The position numbers were made by a program, and so were the translations under genes. The notes under the pieces are model-generated. The model ran no database searches. It was not told the origin of the DNA and saw nothing but the letters and a program-made list of their open reading frames with translations. A stretch of 7,060 nt of DNA from positions 1-7,060 of the forward strand of contig CAMKAE010000117.1 in assembly GCA_946410395.1 (NCBI GenBank). Reading direction: 5' to 3'. Shown one piece after another: positions 1 to 5,638 of the stretch. This DNA comes from an uncultured Clostridia bacterium. GTDB lineage: Bacteria > Bacillota > Clostridia > Christensenellales > Aristaeellaceae. Within the stretch, counting starts at the first letter, position 1, and each line of letters opens with the position of its first letter.

Positions 1-1162
1 CCAGGCTGCGGCCCAGCCCCCGGGAGGCGGCGATGGTGCAGTCCATGAGCGCGGAGAAAGCGTAGGAGCAGCCCATGACGCGCAGCCGCGTCAGGCCGGC
101 TTCCACCACCCCGGCATCCTTGGTGAAGAGGGCCAGGAAGGTCCTGCCGAAGACCACCAGCAGCGCGCTCATGACGGCCGCGATGCCGAAGGAGAGCCCC
201 AGGCAGAGCAGATAGCTCTTTCTCACGCGCTCCCGGTGCCCCGCGCCGTAATTCTGGCTCATGAAGCTCGAGCAGGCCATATAGACGGCCGCCATCACGT
301 CATAGACCAGGGCGTCCGCGTTGGCCGCAGCCGCGTTGCCCTCCACCACCACGGCGTCAAAGGTGTTGACGCCTGCCTGGATGAACAGATTGGCGATGGC
401 AAAGATCGCGTTCTGCAGGCCGGAGGGTATGGAAAGCGAAAGGACCTGGCGGCTTTTCCGCCCGTTCAGCCGCAGCTGTGCGCGGTGAAGGCCGATGGAC
501 TCGGGGCGGCGGGCCAGGGAGAGCAGGATCAGACCGGCGGACACATACTGGGAGACGGCGGAGGCCAGCGCGACGCCCGCTTCCGCCATCTCAAACGCGA
601 TCACGAACAGCAGGTTCAGCACAACGTTCAGCACGCCGGCGACGGAGAGGAAGAGCAGCGGTCGCCGCGTGTCCCCCGATGCGGACAGCACGCCGTTGCC
701 AAAGTTGAACATCGCCAGGGCCGGCATCCCGAGCAGATAGATGCGCAGGTAGCGGACAGCCCCGTCCAGCAGCGCCGCTTTTGTCCCCAGCAGCCGCAGC
801 AGGGCGGGCGTGAACGCAAAGCCGAACGCCAGGAGCAGGATGCCCGTGATCAGCAGCAGGATCGCGGAGGTGTGCACGGTCTCGGTGACATCCTGATCCC
901 GCTTCGCGCCCAGATAGCGCGCGGTGACCACGTTCACGCCGCTGCCCATGCCGATCAGAAAGCCGGTGAACAGCGTGACCAGGATGGCGGTGGAGCCTAC
1001 CGCGCCCAGCGCCTCCGGCCCCGCGAAGCGTCCGACGACGGCGATGTCGGACATGTTGAACAAAACCTGCAGGATATTGGAAAGCATCAGAGGGACGCTG
1101 AACCGGACGATGGCCGGGAGCAGCGGACCCTCCGTCAGGGAATACGGACGGGAAACACGCAT
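1..1162 (-). CDS. MATE-family multidrug/Na+ (or H+) antiporter, C-terminus cut by window edge
   Basis: This polytopic membrane protein probably exports drugs or metabolites in exchange for Na+ or H+. The frame stays open from an ATG at 1162 to the left edge, giving about 387 residues of a family usually near 450, so roughly the last 60 are outside. The N-terminus reads as classic MATE: a short polar leader (SLTEGPLLPAIVRFSVPLM), then a first helix with NILQVLFNMSDIAVVGRF, followed by GPEALGAVGS and a G-rich helix ending in TARYLGAKR. A second, similar half begins around residue 230 (SLSIPSGLQNAIFAIANLFIQ) and includes SFMSQNYGAG, as expected for the two six-helix bundles. The start is supported by GAAGGAG 11 bases upstream. 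It begins 24 bases after the GH31 stop, so it is probably co-transcribed with it. Substrate cannot be told from sequence; export of a sugar-derived or plant compound is only a guess. The family call is secure. Confidence 0.93.
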   Translation of the reverse strand, partial: MRVSRPYSLTEGPLLPAIVRFSVPLMLSNILQVLFNMSDIAVVGRFAGPEALGAVGSTAILVTLFTGFLIGMGSGVNVVTARYLGAKRDQDVTETVHTSAILLLITGILLLAFGFAFTPALLRLLGTKAALLDGAVRYLRIYLLGMPALAMFNFGNGVLSASGDTRRPLLFLSVAGVLNVVLNLLFVIAFEMAEAGVALASAVSQYVSAGLILLSLARRPESIGLHRAQLRLNGRKSRQVLSLSIPSGLQNAIFAIANLFIQAGVNTFDAVVVEGNAAAANADALVYDVMAAVYMACSSFMSQNYGAGHRERVRKSYLLCLGLSFGIAAVMSALLVVFGRTFLALFTKDAGVVEAGLTRLRVMGCSYAFSALMDCTIAASRGLGRSL

Positions 1163-1186
1163 GCCTGGAAAAGCTCCTTCACTGCG

Positions 1187-3142
1187 TCATGCGGAGGCGA
1201 AGGCCGACAGCACCTCGGCCCCGGTCCGGACAAAGGCGATGAACTCATGGATCTCCGCGCGGACGGTGACCCAGCCGCCGCCGGGATGGCGGGAATTGTC
1301 CTTCGTCAGCGTCCAGTCGCCCGCGGGCAGGTAGACCCGGCGCTCGGTCTGCCCCTGTACGGAGATGGGCGCGAAGAGGATGTCGTCCCCGAACATGTAC
1401 TGGTCCCCGGTGGTCCAGCACACGGGGTCCTCCGGGAAGTCGAAGAACATCGGCCGCATGACCGGGGCCCCGGTCTCGGAGGCTTTTTTCATGTGGAACG
1501 AAATGTAGGGGATCAGCCGGTACCGCAGGGCGATCAGGTCCCGGAGGATGGGCAGGTTCCGCTCGCCGAAGCTCCAGATCTCGTTGTCGCCGCCGGTGGG
1601 CTCCTTGATGTCCCGGGTCCGGTCGTGGCCGTCCCGGCTGCCGTGCAGGCGCATCACGGGGCAGAAGACCCCGTACTGGAACCAGCGGACGATCAGCTCC
1701 CGGAAGTATTCCGATTCGATGTTGCCGCCGTAGAAGCCGCCGATGTCGGTGTTCCACCAGGGCAGGCCGCACAGGGCCATGTTCAGGCCGGACTTGATCT
1801 GCTCGGTGAGGCTCTCGAAGGAGGACAGGATGTCCCCGGACCAGACCAGGGTGCCGAAGCGCTGGGCGCCGGTGTAGGCCGCGCGGGAGAGCGTGATGAC
1901 GTCCTCCCGGCCCATGGCCTTCATCCCGTCCCAGACCAGCTGGGCGTAGCAGTAGGGGTAGAGTAGCCCGGCCTCGTCCCCGCGGCCGGCGTAGAGGATC
2001 AGGTTGTCGAAGTGCTCCGGGTGGATCTCCGGCTCGGCCTCGTCGAACCAGAGCAGGTCCACGCCGTTGTCCAGGTAGTTCTCCTTCAGCCGCTGCCAGA
2101 CATAGCGCCGGGTTTCCGGATTGGTGGGATCGATCTCCGCCTGCGGACCGTAGAAGTCGAAGACCCGGTTGCTGCCCGAGGCTGTCTGGATCAGCAGGTT
2201 GTGCTCGAGCATGTAGTGGTAGTTCTCGCTGTGCTCGTTGATGGTGGGCCACATGGAGACCATCAGGCGGACGCCCATCCGGTGCAATTCCTCCGCCATG
2301 GCCTTCGGGTCGGGCCAGTACGCCGGGTCGAAGCGGTAGTCTCCCTGCTCGGTCCAGTGGAAATAGTCGACGATGATCACCGACAGGGGCACGCCCAGCT
2401 CTTTGTATCTGCGCGCCACGGCCAGCACGTCCTCCTGCCGCTCGTAGCGGAGGCGGCACTGCCAGAAGCCCAGCGCGTATTCCGGGATCATCGGCGCGTG
2501 TCCGGTGAGGTCCGCCAGCTTTGCGCAGGCCTCCCGCGGGCTGCCGGCGATGACCACATAGTCCATGGCCTTTGCGCAGTCGCTCTTCCAGCGGGTCCGG
2601 TTCATGCCCAGCTCCACGGTGCCGGTCGAGGGCATGTTCCACAGGAAGCCGTAGCCCAGGGACGAGTAGACATAGGGGATCGTCGCCTTCGTGTTCAGGT
2701 GGCGCAGGTCCACTGTGCAGCCTTTCTTGCTGAACACGTTGATCCGCTCATGGCCCAGGCCGAAGAACTGCTCCTCCTCGCAGGGCTCAAAGGAGGCGCG
2801 CATGGCCCACAGGCCGCTGCCGACGCTGCGGTAGTTGCGGTAGCCGGTGGTGAAGGTCATCTCGGGCTGCTCCCGGAGGATCACCCGTTCGTTCACATAG
2901 TAGGTGACGCGCCCCCACCGCTCAAACCAGACCTTCAGCGGGCCGGTGCGCAGATACACGTCCTCCCCGTCCCGCCAGATCTCCGCGGGGGTCTCCCGGG
3001 GGAGGAGGGTCCAGTCCTGCAGCTCGAGCTTCGGGGAAGCGGTGGCCTGAAAGCGGATGCAGCCCTCCGCGGGCACGCTGACGACGCCGGTCTCCCCGGC
3101 CCGGGTGAACCAGATGCGGTTGTCGCGGATGATGAATTCCAT
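1187..3142 (-). CDS. Glycoside hydrolase family 31 alpha-glycosidase (possibly alpha-xylosidase)
   Basis: This 651-residue enzyme should release alpha-linked sugars from the non-reducing end of oligosaccharides by a retaining mechanism. Seen in sequence: an N-terminal beta-sandwich region (about 1-210), a catalytic barrel (about 218-560) and a beta-sandwich ending with YLPAGDWT near 605-610. The nucleophile is most likely D367 in LLWFDEAEPE and the acid/base D437 in LVWSGD, followed by LTEQIKSGLNMALCGLPWW and the TDIGGF segment; RLHGSRD near 498-504 and IIVDYFHWTEQGDYRFD near 256-272 line the expected active site. There is no signal peptide, so it should act in the cytoplasm on imported sugars. 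It is shorter than YicI-type alpha-xylosidases (about 770), with little room for a distal C-terminal domain. AGGAGG sits 7 bases before the ATG. GH31 covers alpha-glucosidase, alpha-xylosidase, sulfoquinovosidase and others; the WFDEAEPE form is compatible with an alpha-xylosidase-like group, but the substrate is inferred. Confidence 0.95.
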   Translation of the reverse strand: MEFIIRDNRIWFTRAGETGVVSVPAEGCIRFQATASPKLELQDWTLLPRETPAEIWRDGEDVYLRTGPLKVWFERWGRVTYYVNERVILREQPEMTFTTGYRNYRSVGSGLWAMRASFEPCEEEQFFGLGHERINVFSKKGCTVDLRHLNTKATIPYVYSSLGYGFLWNMPSTGTVELGMNRTRWKSDCAKAMDYVVIAGSPREACAKLADLTGHAPMIPEYALGFWQCRLRYERQEDVLAVARRYKELGVPLSVIIVDYFHWTEQGDYRFDPAYWPDPKAMAEELHRMGVRLMVSMWPTINEHSENYHYMLEHNLLIQTASGSNRVFDFYGPQAEIDPTNPETRRYVWQRLKENYLDNGVDLLWFDEAEPEIHPEHFDNLILYAGRGDEAGLLYPYCYAQLVWDGMKAMGREDVITLSRAAYTGAQRFGTLVWSGDILSSFESLTEQIKSGLNMALCGLPWWNTDIGGFYGGNIESEYFRELIVRWFQYGVFCPVMRLHGSRDGHDRTRDIKEPTGGDNEIWSFGERNLPILRDLIALRYRLIPYISFHMKKASETGAPVMRPMFFDFPEDPVCWTTGDQYMFGDDILFAPISVQGQTERRVYLPAGDWTLTKDNSRHPGGGWVTVRAEIHEFIAFVRTGAEVLSAFASA

Positions 3143-3172
3143 ACAGCAGCCTCCTGTCCGGTCGGTTGGGGG

Positions 3173-3538
3173 TCACACGATCGTGTATCCTTCGTCAGCC
3201 AGCGCCGCCAGCGCCCGCTCAAAGTTTTCTTCCTTTACCAGGATATAATCCGTGTTGTACGTCGATGCCGCAAAGATGCCGATCCCGCGCGCGGCCAGAA
3301 TGCCGGACAGTCTCGAGAGTATGCCGATCAGGGAAAAATCCAGCACGCCGCGAATGCGAAAAGCGCGCCATCCGTCGTCGCGCGCGATCGTCCGGGGCGG
3401 CGTGTCCTCCGTTTTGCAGACCAGGGAGAACTCCTCGTCTGTCTTCGCGATAAAGCAGAAGTCCGTATCCGTGGTGATTTCCGACAGATCCGCCACTTTG
3501 CAGACGGTCAGATTGTGCGCGAGCTTTTCCAGTTCCAT
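3173..3538 (-). CDS. Small tandem ACT-domain protein, probable amino-acid or metabolite sensor
   Basis: This 121-residue protein has two ACT-like halves. The first (about 1-60) contains LTVCKVADLSEI and DTDFCFIAKTDEEFSLVCKTED. The second (about 62-121) contains RGVLDFSLIGILSRLSGILAARGIGIFAASTYNTDYILVKEENFERALAALADEGY, the usual strand-helix-strand pattern with a G-I-L ligand-loop helix and the hallmark STYNTDYILV strand. This arrangement matches the stand-alone ACT proteins related to aspartate-kinase regulatory regions and CASTOR. Such proteins are thought to bind amino acids, but most bacterial members are uncharacterised. It is soluble and has no catalytic domain. GGGAGAGG lies a few bases before the ATG, and the stop is 30 bases before the GH31 start, so it looks operonic. 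Why it sits beside a glycosidase is unclear. Confidence 0.88.
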   Translation of the reverse strand: MELEKLAHNLTVCKVADLSEITTDTDFCFIAKTDEEFSLVCKTEDTPPRTIARDDGWRAFRIRGVLDFSLIGILSRLSGILAARGIGIFAASTYNTDYILVKEENFERALAALADEGYTIV

Positions 3539-3558
3539 CTTAACCTCTCCCGATACGG

Positions 3559-3580
3559 TTCCGGCACCGGTTTGCCGGAA
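3559..3580. repeat. Inverted repeat between the TraX-like and ACT genes
   Basis: TTCCGGCA (3559-3566) and TGCCGGAA (3573-3580) form a perfect 8-bp stem with a 6-base loop. In the direction of transcription (leftward) no T-run follows, so it is not a typical terminator. It could be an intercistronic RNA hairpin affecting mRNA stability or processing just before the ACT ribosome site. The core ACCGGTTTGCCGGAA resembles a site next to the leftward promoter. Confidence 0.6.
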
Positions 3581-3590
3581 GGATGGCCCG

Positions 3591-3848
3591 TCAGGCCGGG
3601 AACACGTGAATGATCAGGCCGATCAGGGCCATGTGCGCGGGGTAATACCAGTAGAAGAATTTGCCCAGCCAGCGCAGCCGTCCGAAGCTGTGCAGCATGA
3701 TCTGCAGCGCATTTTCTGCCTGGCTGTACTCCTCAATGCCCATCCACGCGAGATGATCGACGGTCATGGCGATGATGGCAATCACCTTCAGCGCGTTGCC
3801 GGTCAGGCCAAAGCGCCGGGGGGACCGGACGTCCTGCTGCATGGTCAT
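3591..3848 (-). CDS. Short TraX-like membrane protein, apparently missing the central part of the family fold
   Basis: This is an 85-residue protein with two likely membrane segments (about 20-37 and 66-83). The N-terminal part GLTGNALKVIAIIAMTVDHLAW is close to the start of TraX-family proteins, and the end (RWLGKFFYWYYPAHMALIGLII) resembles their last helix (a FYxxYPxHxxxxGLI pattern). Full TraX proteins are about 220-250 residues with several helices; here the N-terminal piece ends at LHSFGR and runs straight into the C-terminal piece. The frame is intact, so this is either an in-frame internal deletion product or a genuine small family. I chose the ATG at 3848 because AAAGGAG sits 7 bases upstream; the frame extends to an ATG at 3971, but that stretch is Arg/Ser-rich, overlaps the upstream gene and has no family resemblance. 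TraX acetylates F-pilin in E. coli, but chromosomal homologues in Clostridia have no known role, and acyltransfer by this short form is doubtful. Confidence 0.75.
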   Translation of the reverse strand: MTMQQDVRSPRRFGLTGNALKVIAIIAMTVDHLAWMGIEEYSQAENALQIMLHSFGRLRWLGKFFYWYYPAHMALIGLIIHVFPA

Positions 3849-3854
3849 GGCAGT

Positions 3855-3862
3855 GCTCCTTT
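3855..3862 (-). promoter_or_regulatory. Ribosome binding site that fixes the start of the TraX-like gene
   Basis: On the minus strand the sequence AAAGGAGC lies 7 bases before the ATG at 3848. It supports this start over the in-frame ATG at 3971, and over the second ATG two codons later at 3842. Confidence 0.75.
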
Positions 3863-3906
3863 CCCTCAGCGGCAGAAGCGGTGAAACCCGCGCGCTTTCC
3901 CGGGAC

Positions 3907-4125
3907 TTACCCCCGCACGAGCGGCGCGCTGTACTGCGTGTTGATCTCCCGGATCTCCCGCTTTCCGTCAATGTAATCCCGGTACAGCGTCTCTGTCCGG
4001 CCGCCGCCCCGGTTGTCGCACCCGGAGCAGAACTCGCAGTCGATGCCGCAGGCGCCCCAGAGCGCCTGATGCACGATCTTCTCGCGTTCCTCCCGCGTGG
4101 TGTCCTTGATCAGGATCGATTTCAT
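3907..4125 (-). CDS. Small conserved Cys-cluster protein of unknown function
   Basis: This is a 72-residue soluble protein with no membrane segment. It opens with MKSILIKDTTREEREKIVHQAL, carries four cysteines at 26, 30, 33 and 36 (spacing CX3CX2CX2C, in ACGIDCEFCSGCDN), then a Gly-rich turn (NRGGG) and YRDYIDGKREIREIN. The overall pattern (IKDTT-EER-IV-AL, a central Cys/Gly cluster, YIDGK-EI-EIN) resembles a small family I believe is common in Firmicutes, but I know of no established role. The cysteines could bind zinc or an iron-sulfur cluster. The motif includes CX3CX2C as in radical SAM enzymes, but 72 residues cannot form that barrel. AGAGGAG lies 8-9 bases before the ATG. It is the first gene of the leftward set, about 40 bases from the predicted transcription start, with 58 bases to the next gene. 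Confidence 0.82.
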   Translation of the reverse strand: MKSILIKDTTREEREKIVHQALWGACGIDCEFCSGCDNRGGGRTETLYRDYIDGKREIREINTQYSAPLVRG

Positions 4126-4172
4126 ACGCCGAGTCTCCTCTCCGGATCGGACAGCTTGTCCAGGCTGCAGCT

Positions 4173-4201
4173 ATGATAGCAAATCCGGGCGAAAAGCGCA
4201 A
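4173..4201 (-). promoter_or_regulatory. Predicted sigma-A promoter of the leftward operon
   Basis: On the minus strand, TTGCGC (4201-4196) is followed by 17 bases and TATCAT (4178-4173). The -10 is preceded by TGC, giving an extended -10 (TGnTATCAT), which compensates for a -35 that matches consensus in only its first three bases. Start of transcription would be near 4166, leaving a leader of about 40 bases before the ATG at 4125. Confidence 0.6.
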
Positions 4202-4307
4202 CCGGTTTTGGCCGGAAAGCGGCGCGGCGGGACGGACCGAACTGTCCTCGCGCGCAGCGCCCGAAAGCGAGGGGAGAAGAGAATTGAGCAACGGATGAGC
4301 AAATCAA

Positions 4308-4342
4308 GGAAAAATTAACCTAATTCAATGGAAAAATCAACC
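4308..4342. repeat. 13-bp direct repeat upstream of the importer promoter, candidate activator sites
   Basis: GGAAAAATTAACC (4308-4320) and GGAAAAATCAACC (4330-4342) differ at one base and are 22 bp apart, about two helical turns. The second copy ends 10 bases before the -35 box. This is the position and geometry expected of tandem sites for an AraC-type activator or response regulator. No such regulator is in the window. Confidence 0.6.
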
Positions 4343-4352
4343 TGCTCTCCGC

Positions 4353-4381
4353 TTGACAAACGCGTTTTCGTGCGGTACACT
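4353..4381 (+). promoter_or_regulatory. Predicted sigma-A promoter of the sugar importer operon
   Basis: TTGACA (4353-4358), a perfect -35, is followed by 17 bases and TACACT (4376-4381), a 4 of 6 match to the -10. Transcription should start near 4388, leaving a leader of about 120 bases before the binding-protein ATG. The spacer contains a 10-bp palindrome, AAACGCGTTT (4358-4367), well placed for repressor binding. Confidence 0.75.
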
Positions 4382-4468
4382 CTGCTCGGATATCAGAGAG
4401 AGTCAATAGCATCAGAGCCATCAAGACGTGTTTCTCTTTTTGGGCGATTTCGTCGTACCGTTGTATAC

Positions 4469-4484
4469 CATGGCAGAAGCCATG
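4469..4484 (+). promoter_or_regulatory. Small leader hairpin just upstream of the binding-protein ribosome site
   Basis: CATGGC and GCCATG form a 6-bp perfect stem with a 4-base AGAA loop, ending 7 bases before the AAAAGGAG ribosome site (4492-4499). It may protect the 5' end of the message or tune translation. It does not sequester the ribosome site itself. Operator function is an alternative. Confidence 0.45.
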
Positions 4485-4491
4485 AAAATAG

Positions 4492-4499
4492 AAAAGGAG
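4492..4499 (+). promoter_or_regulatory. Ribosome binding site of the binding-protein gene
   Basis: AAAAGGAG ends 9 bases before the ATG at 4509. It decides the start in favour of the ATG that opens a signal peptide rather than three in-frame ATGs further upstream. Confidence 0.8.
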
Positions 4500-4508
4500 A
4501 GATGCCCT

Positions 4509-5561
4509 ATGAAAAAGTTTGTTGCTCTGTTCATCGCGCTGGTCATGATGCTGGCCTGCGTCAGCGCCCTGGCCGAGAAGGTTGGCGTGTCCATGCCGAC
4601 CCAGGACCTGCAGCGCTGGGTGCAAGACGGCGAAAACATGAAGAAGGAACTTGAGGAAAACGGCTATGAGGTCATGCTGACCTATGCCGCCAACAACGTG
4701 GCGACCCAGGTTGCCGACATTGAGAACATGATCACCAACGGCTGCAAGGTGCTGGTTGTTGCCTCCATCGACGGCGGTGCGCTGGGCGACGTTCTGGCCA
4801 AGGCCAAGGAGAACGGCATCCTGGTGATCGCCTATGACCGTCTGCTCATGGGCACCGACGCCGTGGACTACTATGCCACCTTCGACAACTACAAGGTTGG
4901 CGAGATCCAGGCTGACTTCATCATCCAGAAGCTGGAGCTCGACGCGGACGACGGCAAGACCTACCGCATGGAAGTGTTTGCCGGCTCTCCCGACGACAAC
5001 AACGCCCTGTTCTTCTACAACGGTGCCATGGACGCCCTGAAGCCCTACATCGAGGCGGGCAAGCTGGTCGTTCCCTCCGGCGAGACCGAGTTCCAGACCT
5101 GCGCCATCCTGGGCTGGGGCACCGATGACGCCCAGGCCCGCATGGACAACCTGCTGGCCAAGGCCTACACCGACAAGACCTTCCCGGACCTGGTGCTGAG
5201 CCCCAACGACTCCCTGGCCATGGGCATTGCCAACTCCCTGGAAGCCGCCGGCTGCCCGCTGGAGAGCTTCCCGGTGATCACCGGTCAGGACTGCGACAAG
5301 GCCAACATGAAGAACATCATCGCCGGCAAGCAGAGCATGTCCGTGTTCAAGGACACCCGGACCCTGGCCGCCAAGGTCGTGGAGATGGTGAATGCCTACC
5401 TGCTCGAGGACGAAGTGCCGATCAACGACACCGAGACCTATGACAACGGCGTGAAGATCGTGCCCTCCTTCCTGTGCGATCCTGTGTTCGCCGATATCAA
5501 CAACTACACCGAGCTGCTGATCGATTCCGGCTACTATACGCTGGAGGATCTGGGCCTGTAA
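4509..5561 (+). CDS. chvE: ChvE-type multiple-monosaccharide ABC transporter substrate-binding protein
   Basis: This 350-residue extracytoplasmic receptor should bind a monosaccharide and deliver it to the importer. It starts MKKF, has a hydrophobic signal (4-22) and then EKVGVSMPTQDLQRWVQDG, the opening strand typical of ChvE/XylF-like proteins. The fold is the two-lobed periplasmic-binding type; likely ligand-contact stretches are AYDRL (108-112), TFDNY (124-128), GSPDDNN (159-165), SPNDSLAMG (231-239) and ITGQDCD (257-263), with SVFKDTRTLA (278-287) near the hinge. The ATG at 4509 is chosen because AAAAGGAG ends 9 bases upstream and the signal peptide begins there; upstream in-frame ATGs at 4428, 4470 and 4482 lack both. 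Cys17 follows MLA rather than a canonical lipobox, while ALA-E at 20-23 suits signal peptidase I, so anchoring is uncertain. The ABC ATPase follows. Family call is firm; the sugar (glucose, galactose, arabinose, xylose and others are known for ChvE) is not. Confidence 0.94.
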   Translation: MKKFVALFIALVMMLACVSALAEKVGVSMPTQDLQRWVQDGENMKKELEENGYEVMLTYAANNVATQVADIENMITNGCKVLVVASIDGGALGDVLAKAKENGILVIAYDRLLMGTDAVDYYATFDNYKVGEIQADFIIQKLELDADDGKTYRMEVFAGSPDDNNALFFYNGAMDALKPYIEAGKLVVPSGETEFQTCAILGWGTDDAQARMDNLLAKAYTDKTFPDLVLSPNDSLAMGIANSLEAAGCPLESFPVITGQDCDKANMKNIIAGKQSMSVFKDTRTLAAKVVEMVNAYLLEDEVPINDTETYDNGVKIVPSFLCDPVFADINNYTELLIDSGYYTLEDLGL

Positions 5562-5586
5562 TCCGGCAAGCCAAGCATGAAAGTCT

Positions 5587-5633
5587 GGCCTTGAACCGTC
5601 AGGCCTTCAATGATGAGGCGGAACAGCTTCCGC
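5587..5633 (+). repeat. Two tandem hairpins after the binding-protein gene
   Basis: The first pairs GGCC (5587-5590) plus TGA (5592-5594) with TCA (5599-5601) plus GGCC (5602-5605), with one bulged T and an ACCG loop. The second pairs GCGGAA (5618-5623) with TTCCGC (5628-5633) around a CAGC loop, extendable by a G-U and an A-U pair. Neither has a T-run. With the stronger hairpin at 5639-5666 they form a run of three stem-loops that may block 3' exonuclease decay. Confidence 0.6.
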
Positions 5634-5638
5634 TTCAG

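Larger units (their letters stand above)
4126..4508. other. Divergent intergenic control region
   Basis: These 383 bases between the start codons of the two opposed gene sets hold no gene I can support. From left to right it has the leader and promoter of the leftward set, a GC-rich stretch (about 4202-4275) with no clear signal, an AT-rich patch (about 4280-4345) carrying repeats, the rightward promoter, and a leader of about 120 bases before the binding-protein gene. The layout suits coordinated control of import and hydrolysis. Confidence 0.8.

Noticed and set aside
298..306. Damaged second Walker A (residues 298-306 of the ABC ATPase)
   Set aside because: The positions here are residue numbers. 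The Arg-for-Lys change and the divergent signature in the first domain are the normal asymmetric pattern of this importer class, not a mutation.
236..1966. A 576-codon rightward open frame
   Set aside because: It lies opposite the MATE and GH31 genes, which have clear family motifs and ribosome sites. Its product is rich in Gly, Arg, Gln, His and Asp with no recognisable domain, typical of an antisense shadow in GC-rich DNA.
1245..2642. A 465-codon leftward frame within GH31
   Set aside because: Same strand but other frame as GH31; the translation is R/P/G/H-rich and lacks any motif, while the overlapping frame carries all catalytic residues.
2012..3613. A 533-codon rightward open frame
   Set aside because: It is opposite GH31 and the ACT gene, has low-complexity V/L/H/G/R composition and no family resemblance; a GC-driven shadow.
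3849..3971. N-terminal extension of the TraX-like protein to the ATG at 3971
   Set aside because: The extra 41 residues are Arg/Ser-rich and overlap the Cys-cluster gene; a good ribosome site supports the ATG at 3848.
4354..4370. Catabolite-responsive (cre) site at the importer promoter
   Set aside because: The TG and CG dinucleotides are not at cre spacing, so only a generic palindrome can be claimed.
4395..4440. Attenuator or riboswitch in the importer leader
   Set aside because: An AGAGA/TCTCT pairing near a short T-run exists, but the stem is only about 5 bp with a long loop, and no known riboswitch core is visible.
4328..4654. A 108-codon rightward frame in the control region
   Set aside because: Its ATG is upstream of the predicted promoter, it has no ribosome site, and it runs out of frame into the binding-protein gene.
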